DNA of 64,000 nucleotides, from contig NW_023503608.1 of assembly GCF_014529535.1 (NCBI RefSeq), forward strand, positions 2,418,001 to 2,482,000. Reading direction: 5' to 3'. The stretch is from Bradysia coprophila (Eukaryota; Arthropoda; Insecta; Diptera; Sciaridae). The notes below the pieces were generated by a model that was not told the origin of the DNA, did not search any database, and saw nothing but the letters and a program-made list of their open reading frames with translations. Both the position numbers and the translations under genes were made by a program. Shown in pieces: positions 46,504-58,500 of this stretch (positions are counted from its first letter, which is position 1; the number at the start of each line of letters is the position of its first letter).

Positions 46504-49500
46504 ATGTATTTTCCGCACGGTTGGCCTAAAATTCTTGATACCCAGAGTCTGGGCGATCAGATAATTCGCAAAATTTGTTGTGATCGTGTCAAAATTTTGT
46601 TTACTGTATTGACTGACGATTCCATTTCTATTTGGTTTACGAAAGTGAGTTTCTCCTAAACTGATAAGGAATGTCGTTTCATTATACTTAATCAAACCGT
46701 TCAATCACGTTTAGCCTTGTGTGCCGATTGTATCAAACAGAAGAACGCAAAAGTCACTCGAAAAAAGTGGCACAAACGTTTTGGTGGAATGGAAACCCGA
46801 CTCAAATATGTTGGTGGTTGTGGTAAGGAAAACGGTTTTCGTTCTATCCCGAGGACGATGTCTTAAAAATAAACAAAATATTTGATTTATAGACGACCGA
46901 CGGAACATTGTTGCTGTATTCGTTGAGTGTTTTGGACAGTTCTAAGGGAATCTACAACCAGATCGATCCTCCGTTCCAAAACCTACGTCGCGACAGTGCC
47001 GAACTTTTTGTGAAGGAGGCGATTCCCGCTCTAATGCTAAATTTGGTATGTTAACGTTGTCTGATGGACGAGACCCGGTTTACATTAAGAAACATTCCAG
47101 ACGTTCGAGATTCCGTTGTACGTGCCGGTGACATGTATCTCTTGCATCAGTGTATCACAGATGATGGTCGCTACAAAAAGTGGCAAAGTTCTTCGGATTC
47201 GATGGGATGGGGTGGAAGAAAGGGATTTTTCGTTGGATCTAAAACGCATTCCATTTAGCATTAATCAACAAGTCAGCTATGGTATAGAGGGTTGTAATCT
47301 CTTTTGTGTCCATGTGTAGGGAAAACATTTTTTTTCCACAGCCGTTCCGATAACGGAAGACAACACCTACATCACATCGATGGATTATTCGCCATTGATT
47401 GGTGGCTTTTCAATTACTTTGAACGATGGCCGGGCAGCTTATTTGACTGCTAGCAATTTAAAATTTGATCCAAATGTAAGATTTAACATTGCCACCGAGC
47501 ATCTCGAATGAGTTAACACATAATTGTTGATTGAATTTGCAGCAAGTGCAAGGAATCTGGGCTCAAAATCTGGATGATGCGACATGCGGCTGTATCAATC
47601 ACAAATATCGTCTTATAGCGTTCGGCCGAAAAAAGTTAGTTGCTGCCCCTTTCGAATTTTTGACCCTTTTACTTACAAGTTTAAATAATCCCCAGCGCTC
47701 AGGCGGCTGTGTACACCATTGACGACGTGACTGGTGGTCTAGAAATTTCGCATAAAATGATTCTAAGTGCCAAAGACTTTCCCGGATCTCCCGGCTACGT
47801 CAGAGAAATGAAATGGACTCCGGATGGCTGTGCTGTTGCGGTCGCATGGAGCAAAGGCGGCATATCGTTGTGGAGCACATTCGGCACGATGTTGATGTGC
47901 TCGCTCGGTTGGGATTACGGATTGCATGTTGATTTGAGCAACAAGAACCCATTCGACATAAATTGCATGGACTGGTCAACGGAGGGCTATCAACTTTTGA
48001 TGTTGCGACAGCAGAAAATCTATCCCAAGGACCATTCGAAAACGCCAAATCGAAGTCCGGAAAATGATGCGACAAAGCATCAGAAACCAGTCTTGACTCA
48101 CTCGTATTCCAATGCGTCGGACAAAAGTGAATCCTCCAGCGAACAGTACAAAATCAAGTCTACTTTGGTTCAGTTGGACTTCGTCAAAAGCAGTTTTGCT
48201 GTTAATCCGTGCATGGTATGTCACTGGAATTGATTTGGAAATGTTGAATTGTGTTGTATCGAGAACATCATTTCAGAGTTCCCATTCGCATTTATTTCTG
48301 CAAGGCGACGATAAGCTCTACATCAATCAAGGCGACAGTTTGCAGAAGATTTACCACAACTGCATCGATGGCAATGATCCATCTTTCTATTCTGCAAACA
48401 CTCAAGGAAATATGTTCTCTCAGTCTTACAACATTCGCACCAACACTTACATGTCCGGGGACTATGTCTCAGTGGCTAATGAAGGTAAGGCGAAAGTAAA
48501 GCGTTGAAGGCCAGCATCCATTTTCGTTATCGTTGTCAATAAAATATGACTTAAAGTAACCGATGACCTTTTTCAGACCCACTATCGTCTCTCGGCGACT
48601 ATGAGGTTAGCGACTCACTTCAAGTCACAAGCATGCTATCAGAAAGCAAGCACTGGATAGTTTTGCAACTCCCAATTGCCTATTTAGCAACGAATTGGCC
48701 CATTAGGGTATGTATATCCGTTATTTTCTCTTCCCATCAACAAATCTCAAATTTCTTTTCGTACAGTACAGTGCAATCGACGCTAGTGGTATGAATATTG
48801 CGGTCGCTGGTCGAACTGGTCTGGCCATGTATTCGATGGCATTGAGAAAATGGAAATTATTTGGCAATGAAACGCAAGAGAAAGACTTCATTGTGACCGG
48901 TGGAATACTGTGGTGGGACGATTTCGTCATTATGGGTTGTTACAGCTTGATACAGCAGAGCGACGAGTTGCGATTGTATCCGAAAGAATGCAAATTGGAC
49001 AATCGTTTTGCGCGGGTTATTTTAATGGGTGCACCGGTTATGCTTATAAACTTGTTTAAGGATCAGTTGGTATGGTGTTCTTCATCGATGCAAAACGTTT
49101 CATCGAATCTAACACATTCTCTTTGACCATCTCAGGTTGTTTTTACTGCGGATGGATATGTGACGATATTTGCAATGACAAAATATGATGCACAAAACGT
49201 GGACCTGGTAAAACTTCACATATACGATATTCGTGGACTGTGCATTCATCCGGCCTGCATCATATCAGTTACTATGACAAATTTGAAAAATGAGAGTGGA
49301 TCCAGAGCGAGTCAAGGTTGGTTTTAAATGATCTCCGAGGCGGTAAGAGATGGCCCTTTAACTGCATTTGTTTGAAGGTAATATTTTGCAACCGGAAACA
49401 ATTGTGCTGAATGTTTCGGGACGCGTGCTGATGGTCAATCGGGAAATCAACGGAAACGCATCCGAACAATTGGTAAGTGATGTTCATGATTTATCATTCA

Positions 49501-52500
49501 AGATAAAACTGTCGTTCTTATCAGTGTACCGATTTTCCATTGACAACTCTGATACTGACAACCTTAGACGCCACAACAGTGGTTTAGTCAATAAAAAAAA
49601 TTGTGAATTTCCGAAGTGCTTCGGCACTCGAACGTTCACAATCTCTTGGCGTATGTGTTCGTTAATATTGAGGTTGTTTCTGTGTTACTTCAGATCGTAC
49701 ACGTTTGATAAGAGTTATTGAAGCATAGATAACTAACCAGCGCATACCTTTCATCGTATTTGCTTTGCCCAACCCATTGTAAAGAAAAACTTGTCTACGA
49801 AATTTCCATAAGTGTATCATTACATACACACCACATTCACCGGTTATTCAAAGCAATTTTTATTTTCAAATTTGAGACAATGTTGACACTCTGTACGTCT
49901 GTTTTTATGAATTAATACAAAAAAAATGTGTTTTCGATTCACTTGATTCAATCATGTCTGCCCAATGAATTTGTTACGCAGAACGCATGAATGATTCCAC
50001 CAATCCACAGTCCAAAAACGCAAAGTAAAATATTGATCAGGGTATCGCATCCGCAACCTCTGTCCATACAAACTGCTAGTGGTGGCAGTAGCAAACATAA
50101 GAGGATTGAACAGCATCGGTTGACCATTTTCGATGTTGATTTGTTTTATTTCTCGGCTGTGATTAATTCAGTTAATATGCAAAAGGCGTGGTTGACTCAT
50201 ATATCAGCTAATTAGAATGTTTACCTGTCGAGGTGTTTTTGCAAAGTTTTTTAGAACAATTGAAGTTTTGAATGATCTTAAGAAAAATTCACTCTTTGTT
50301 CTTCACGAACTAAAATTCCCGGTTTAAAGCAGAAAAAGATTCCAACAAAAATGAATGAAAAACAACGAAATCTCTTATTGCCCTATTTATGCAATTAGAA
50401 GTGCTTGCTTGTAACACTGTACACGTAGTTATAATGAAATACAACTCTACCACGGCAATTATTATTATTATTACAGCTTTGATTCACCAATTTAACAACA
50501 GATAAAAATATCAAAAGATAAAAATGACTTTGCGCAGGCTTACTTTAAGTCGATTGATGTAGTGTATATATAACGTCGTTTTCTTCTGACTTGTTATCTG
50601 ATTCTAATGGTGTTTTAATCCATATGACATACAGTTGGGTGATTATAATTTTCACATACCCACTCATTCAAAATATCGAACGGTGTCATATGTATGTGAG
50701 GTATGCTTGCTGACTCAGTTGTTTTTTTTAACAGTTGAATAATGAATAGTTGCTTTACTTTTGGTAACAATGAAAATATTAATTTATTTTAGACCCGTGT
50801 ACAATGTGTCAGGGTTCGCGCGTTTTATCTTATCGATCACAATTTGGGTTGGGGTTGGGTTAATGTAAAATCAATGGAAGAAATTTGTTTTCGTTGCTGG
50901 GGGATATTAAAAGTTTGTTGTGTCATTTGCCAGCAATACTCTGTAACACATTTTTCATCGAAAATGTTTTGTCAACAATCATTTTTTGCAATCAAAACAA
51001 TACATTTACATTACCTAATCACGTAAAGCACAGTACGAACGTGGTTCCAAAATTTTATTCTGACAGGTGGGGACATTGTATCCCGACGCGAAGGGTAATA
51101 TACTATAATTCAACCTTTCACAATGTTCCTAGGATAACTGCTACGAAAATTCGATGTACGCATTTTACTTCTGATTGGAGTACGGGTACCTTGCTGTCCG
51201 CAATGTTCTTATTTGTTAATTTTGGTTGAAATGTGTGGATAATGATTGTTTCACAGGAAATGCGTGAACATTTTATTGAGTTAAATTAGGTACATTTTTG
51301 TGAATTTCGAAAATTGGCTCGTGACGTCAGGCAGGGGATATTTTTGGGGACACTTTTGTTTATATTTTTCCATTATTTAGAAATTTTTCCAAAAATAAAA
51401 TTTGGGAAAAAATCGGAAAATCTAGGAAAACTTGGAAAAATATGGGAAAACGTTTTCCTTAAAATAGTCCCTGGAGCTCCTGCTCTTTTTTTAAATGAAT
51501 TCGGGGTTCATTTAAAACAATAGTGTTTCAAGACTTACTCTGCCTTAATTTTAAAACTAACTTCAAAACACTATCTTCAGTGGTTTCTGAATCAATTTCA
51601 ACTGACAGTACGGAGTAGTCAAAGACCTATTCTTCAAGTCCGTTTTTTACCATGAAGCCATCTGCCGTGATTTTCATAAGAAACTTAACTTACTAATAAA
51701 AATTACTTTGCTCTAAAAAAAATTACGTTTCTTATGCCGTGATAGCAGCCGTGATAGCTCATTTGTACATTAGCACAAAATCAGCCATCATGGTGTCATG
51801 GTAAAAAATAGATTTGAAGAATGTCTCGACAAGAAAATAGGTCACTATGTTCTATGGATCATCGCAGACTCATGCTTTTGTACTGAATCTTCAAAGGTTT
51901 TGTGTACACCTTTGTATGACCTTTGGTTGCCGGGAAGAGAAAAACTGATTTTCTATTTTGTCGAGGGGCTATGTCCTTATAGTCAGACCCAAGAAGTGTT
52001 TAATGACAATACACCAAATAGTTCTAATGGACAGATAAATCTTAGCTCGCAATTTATTGCTGCTGTTTTCCTATTTACTCTAATTAGTGCTACGTCTGCA
52101 ATCCATAAAGCGGATTAAGTGCTCGTCGTAATAATAGTGATCCTCAAATGTAAATATCAATTTGATCGTAAACGGCAGTGCCAACCTGTTCTCGTTTATA
52201 ATAAAATACGATCAGTGACACAAATACCATACAATTATCTCAATTCCATTCGGTATGAAATGATATTATCACTCGGTACATTGTACTTCCGACTTTTTTT
52301 TCGCATTCAGCATCGTAAATAGAAATGTTTTTCTTTTTCGAATTTTTGTTCATCTTTATTGGCAACTTGTTGAACAAGTTTTGCATCAATATGCCGTGTA
52401 TACGGTGTGCGATACAAACAATCTATTCGTACGTTAAATGCCAAAGCAAAACAATTTATGCAGGAAATAACACGTACACCATTTCCATTTATTATCGACC

Positions 52501-55500
52501 GTCCGACTAGAATATATGGATATATGGGAATAATCTCTTCGATTGTGTAACTTCCGCCACATCGGTTCTCGTAACAATAACTTTCAGATAAATAAAATTG
52601 CTTCAGTTTAAGTAATGTAATTAAATATATTTATTATAAAAACAAAGATCACAATTTATTCGATTATCTCATCATAATCAGATATTTGTTGTTGCTCGGA
52701 AAAAGTCCAATGTTTGAAGGTAATAGTATGGTAAACAGATTAGAGAGATTACGAGAGATAAAATGTGGAAACGTTCGGTTGTGGACGAGAATAAGTGACC
52801 GGTTAATTGAAATTAAATTGGAAAATGATGAAAGTGTGTAGTAGAAAAGTGTGTGTATTGTGTTGTTGTGTAGCAGATTATAGTAATAAAACGTGATGGA
52901 TAGTTGAAGAATGATGCGTGCATAATGCATAATAATTACATACGACAGAGTCTCTGAGAGTGCATAATATGTTGTTGATGAATTATTTTGTTTTTGCTTG
53001 GCAAAGACAGGAATCACGTAAAACAAAAATTTGTTCGGACGATTTGCGGTTTTAGTATCCATGACTAGGGAAATGTTCAACGGAATGGTGTCCATGGTGT
53101 CCGATCTTCTTTACAACAGCATTGAAGCCAAGATGTTTGTCAGACGTGTAGTCGACGATACGTTTTGAGCCATCAGGTTCAACTAGGGAATAAGATCCTG
53201 AAATGGAAATGAAATGTTAGTAATGTTTTCAGCTGGTTTTTCTCTCGGTTTTTCTAGGTACGTTCCCGAGATAAAATTTAACTTGTTCAATCATCGGACT
53301 TTTCAATGGTTCTATTTGTCTTAAAAAGAATTCCCTCTGAGTTCGTTCTTTATAGATTAATGTTTCTCCGGTAAGAAAATCGTTGCAAGCTACAACTACA
53401 GTTCTATTCATAAATACGGTTAGAAGACCAGTATTTTGTCATGACGCTTCAGAACAGAAAATTGCATGTTTTCTTGTTGCCGAGATGACATTTTTATTTT
53501 CTTACCATTCGGAAGAGGAATAAAAGATATTTTTAATTTTTAAAACTGGTTCATCTTCTCACTCTTACATCAACAAGTTTGTGTTAACCTCAGGGTCAAC
53601 GAAGAAATCTTTTAGCTGATGTTATTTCGCTGACGTCAGTCTCTGAAACTTCTAACTTGACCACACGCCTAACACACAAATAATGAACCGGAAATAGATC
53701 TACCTACACTAACAATCAATCCTTCCTCTCACCTTTAACGGCATCTCCAGTTCTGTGCTCCCAAGCTTCTTTCTTGTCTCCGGTGTGAGGGTCATGCACT
53801 GAGTATCCATATTTGTAATGAATGGGATCCTTTTGATTACCGAAAAGCAAAGATTAGCAAAATGGATATTTTTATGAAAAATAATTCAAGAATTCCGTAC
53901 GTGATGGTATTCTTCGTGGTGTGGAATTTCGTGATGTTCATGACCACCGTCATCATGATGTTGATGCAGATGAGAATAGCTGTGAGCGTATCCTACGGCT
54001 TGTGCACAATACACCAAAGCACTTAAACAGATTAATGCCTAAACGATGGACAACGAAATTTTATCTTAGATTTCTTCTGAACATCAAAAAACCAAAAAAA
54101 TAATTAATTTTACCCCAACAATATTCATTTTGCACTTAATTTATTTTATGACCGATATAAACTGATTGAAAATAAATAATTGACTGATAGAGTGCATGTA
54201 AAACAATCATGTTTATATATATCGTGGACAAGTGCAGCATATAATGCAGTCCATGTGTGTACGAAAAAAAAGGTGGTGGATGTTGTCCGAACCGACGGCA
54301 ATGATATTATTTTCAACATTATTTAACGTTTTCGGTGTTATTTTTCTATTTTTCTTCGTTTATTGTTTGTAAAATGGAAAATGCACAAGGTAAAGCACAT
54401 TGTGGAAGAACTTGTATACAAAATGTTGATGTAGAGGCAGTGCAGAGAAAGTAAATTCATATTTTATTACGCAAGTCTATGCAATAAAGAACTAATTTGT
54501 ATTTTACTTTGATTAATAATTTTGTGTAGTTGGTTTGAGACGGTGTTGAGTTTCGTAGCCGTTTAGCTATTACGGCAACAAAGTCAGCTGCTGTCAGCAC
54601 TTGGGGTCAATTTCATCGCTCCTGTAACATGTTTATTTACTTAAACAAAATTGTTTTACGGAAATGACGTAACTAAATGCAAGAAAACGGTTAGTCGTAA
54701 TACCAAACGACATCTATTTCCTCTGCTCTTAATTTTAAATCTTTACTCACTCGTCCTACAGAATTTTACCTGATGGCATCTGCGGTAATTTTTTATTTCC
54801 GGGCGGGTAAATTGTTTGGTCATTGGTATTTTGACTAGTGGAACCAGTTTTGCATTAAACAAAATGAAAATGTGCAATATCGAGAACGTAATTTACTATT
54901 TTTGTCTGCTCAACATCAACATGCTTGTAGTTACTTCTTCTAAACTTTTTAGAAAAAACCAATAAGTTCGTTGAATCCTCGATTGCAGGGATTGCATCTA
55001 TTTCTATTTTGAAGTCTATAATATCTATCACTTCTATACTTGTAAGAACGTACAAGGCAGAGCTTAAAGCTTTTTTCCATGGTTGTTGATAACAGATGAT
55101 TCTGCAAGGGTAGATGCTCTAATCCGGTATTTTTGGCGTGTTTATACATATCTAACACAATATATCATACACTTTAATTTTACACGAAACATTTTTCATT
55201 TTATATAATCCGAAAAAGACAATACGGGTCAAGGGGAAACAACTAGGCAAGATAATTTTCCCCACTTTTCTTCTGATTTACCCAGGAGTCGAAAGTCGAA
55301 TGACGGTTATCGTAAAGTTAAATATCCTTGACTCTGTTTTCCACTAATTTATCTCATATTTCTAACCAATTTGACGACGATTTACTGATGATTTGACCTA
55401 TTTTATCGAGGATTTGAAAATTGATTTGATTGTTCAACGAGGAAAGCAAAGTAGAAGGTTGCTTTTCTATGATGTTTTTTGTGTTAAGAGCGTAGCGTGG

Positions 55501-58500
55501 GCAATGAGTCACCCGAGAAAACGCAGCGTTCACTTTTATTCGCAAGGTAAACACATAATTTATCTGTGCTCTTGACGACTGGTCAAATGACATTTCTAGT
55601 GAGGAAAGTGCAGTACCTTCTCTCCTGTGGTAAGAGAATAGATCTTTTCTCATTCGAACTGTCACTTTGTTTATGTTTTCGAAAATGGTAACTGGTAATC
55701 AATGTTTTTACTTTACTAAGGAGGGAAAATGAACTTTTCGTCACTAGGAAAGAGTCTTTCCCTCCTCTGATATTTGATATTTCGTATCACGATAAGTAAA
55801 AGTACCTCGGGCTCAAGCCCTCGGACACTTTTACTCATCTGGATACGAAATATCATATTCCTTCACTTGTATAGTAATATACTATTGTTTCGTGGAGAAA
55901 AACGGTAAAACACAACATGCATAAAAACCGTTGTGTTGACCTCTGGGAGAAATAGGAAATTCCAACTTGAGCTTTTTGCAATTTTCTAAACAAATAACTA
56001 TTCTTATTTCATCAAACAGTGGATCTATTTACCTTAGATTCCTCTAGTTCTTTACCCCTTACATTCTGAAGTTTTATGGAGGGATTCTTTTGAAAAACAG
56101 CCTACCGAAATCGGGCGTGTTTTCTAGTGGAACTTTTTATAGGTACCTAGAAAGGACTTCGACCCTAGAAGCCAAAACCACTCTCAAAAAAATTCTTCGA
56201 AGCTTTTATGGCTGCTGGTGAAAGGTGATCGAAAGCCGAAAATTTGCACTTTTCTTACCAAAATTTCTCCGGATACACGAGCCGTACAGGGTCGTGTGGG
56301 GTGTCATAAGAAATGTAATCACATGTACTATTGAGCCGAATAGAGACTCATTGGTTTTAAAATTCATATACACTGAAATATGTGCAGTTGAAGTTTTCAA
56401 CCGAAGACTTACACTTTTCTTACCAATATTTCTCTAATTACACGAGCCGTACATGGTTGTGTGGGGTATCATTTGAAAGGTATTTTTATGTGCTTTTGGG
56501 CCAAATAGGGTTTTATGGGGTTTGTATGCATATGCGATGAAATATGGACACTTAAACATTTCAACTTCTCATATTTCATCGTAGATGCTTTCAAACCCCC
56601 ATAAGACCCTATTTGGCCCAAAAGCACATAAAAAATTACCTTTCAAATGATACCCCACACGACCATGTACGGCTCGTGTAACTGGAGAAATATTAATAAG
56701 AAAAGAGCAAGTTTTCGGTTGAAAACTTCAACTGCACATATTTCAGTGTCGATGAATTTTAAACCCAATAAGTCTCTATTCGGCTCAATAGTACATGTGA
56801 TTACCTTTCTAATGACACCCCACACGACCCTGTACGGCTCGTGTATCCGGAGAAATTTTGGTAAGAAAAGTGCAAGATTTCGGTTTTTGATCACCTTTGA
56901 TCACCCTTGAAAAAAGTCCACTGGAAAATGCGTCCGATTTCGGTAGGCTGTTTTTCAAAAGAATCCTTCGTGGGGTTTTCGACACGTGAGTGGTAAACGT
57001 GAAATTACTGAAAGTTACCGAAAAACAAACAAAATTGTAGATACCAAAATGCAGTAACACGTTTTATTTTCCTTAAAAAATTGTTATTCGCTAACACTAT
57101 TATTTCTATACTTTGCTGACTTAAAGATGAAATATCTTGAAAAAATTTCATTCGATTTCCAGCATCTGCGTCTTGATTTACGTATGCAACAACGAAACTT
57201 AAATGCTGAATTATCTCAAACTGTTTGGTAATACATGCTCAGGTTTCACATTGTTACAATAAAAATCATAAAATCATAATCATAAAAAACACAACGCAAC
57301 AATCAGAACATTTCTCAAATCAAGTGTAACTTAGTACCATAAAACGTGTGTGCAGTTTTGAAATAAAAAAAAATTGTAGCCAGGCATAGTGCCCAATTAA
57401 TAAAAAAAATGTAATTGATGGGTATGCCTGGTTTGAATGTGTATAACACAAAACATAACCATTTATAAATCATAATCAAACATTCACATAATTGAAAATA
57501 ATAGAAATTACGAGCTTACTGTTCCACAGACCTGTGGTTAAGAAATTATATCAGCGTTTTAACGTTCGCATGCTGGCAACGTAAATATGTAATGGGCTCT
57601 AGATTGAGCGCGCGGGCCATTTAAACCGCATAACTGATAAATGTTTCGTTTTTATTATTGCACAAAATGTGCATTTTTCATAAATGATGCAAAGAATGTA
57701 TGCTCCATATTTTCCGCTCATTTGACCACACACAACATATACTCATATACCGTCTTGATCAATGTAACATATGTAAATGCGAATGATTAACACCTTGCAA
57801 TCAATTTCGATTAATTTTTATGTTGAAATCTCGACTGAAAGAACGATAAAATTTCATTTCGATTATTAACCAAATTCAGAAAGTTTGAATTTTCACAATT
57901 TTCAAAATTAACTTTTTTTTTCCAGTCTTCAACGTGCTTGGCCTCTTGCGTCGAATGTCTTTGGTTGTCCAATTCGGACAAATTACATTTACGAGAATCG
58001 TTGTGGTTGTATTGTGGTGGACATGGCATGCGTGTTTGGCTACCGGTATTCCCCAGAGAAGGCGAAAGCGGTCACGGAAGTCATCGCCACACATTTATGT
58101 CAAAACGAATAATGTTGTCGTTTACGTTGCGTGTTTATCCGCTAGCAATTTTGTTTGAGGATGCAATCATATTGGGTGTTGAAAACGACACCGTATTGTA
58201 CACCAGCGATTCCAGTTTGCATTTTTCGTTACCATTTTGCTTTCTGGAACGAACGGTAAGTTTGAGGGATATCATTACCACTCGAAAAATGCTTATGGAA
58301 AATATAATTCACTTCCAGAGCCAGGTCTATCTGCATCAAATATTGCGTCAATTGATTCGTCGTAACCTTGGCTACAATGCGTGGGAGATTGCACGGAGCT
58401 GTACAAATCTCCCATATTTTCCGCATTCCTTGGAATTATTATTGCATGAAGTACTGGAGGAGGAGGCAACCAGCAAAGAACCGATCCCAGACGCATTGCT

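Larger units (their letters stand above)
49473..57925 (+). other. Large Ric1 intron (intron 12)
   Basis: This 8,453-nt intron begins GTAAGTGATG and ends TTTTTTTTCCAG and splits the propeller half from the C-terminal RIC1 domain, in phase 0. It contains a nested minus-strand cuticle gene (53.05-54.13 kb), a hairpin element at 51.6 kb, a short hairpin at 55.8 kb and an 885-bp foldback at 56.1-57.0 kb. Elsewhere I see only AT-rich sequence. Confidence 0.9.

Noticed and set aside
51314-51523. Lys/Phe-rich plus-strand frame, similar in flavour to one at 30,710-30,919
   Set aside because: Both are low-complexity readings of A/T-run-rich DNA (repeated GGAAAAA-type words) with no domain.
52664-53095. 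143-codon minus-strand frame overlapping the end of the cuticle gene
   Set aside because: It is in a different frame from the cuticle coding exon and runs into its 3' UTR; AT-rich composition explains the openness.
56206-56910. Several 60-87 codon frames on both strands with matching peptides
   Set aside because: They are mirror readings of the foldback arms, not genes.
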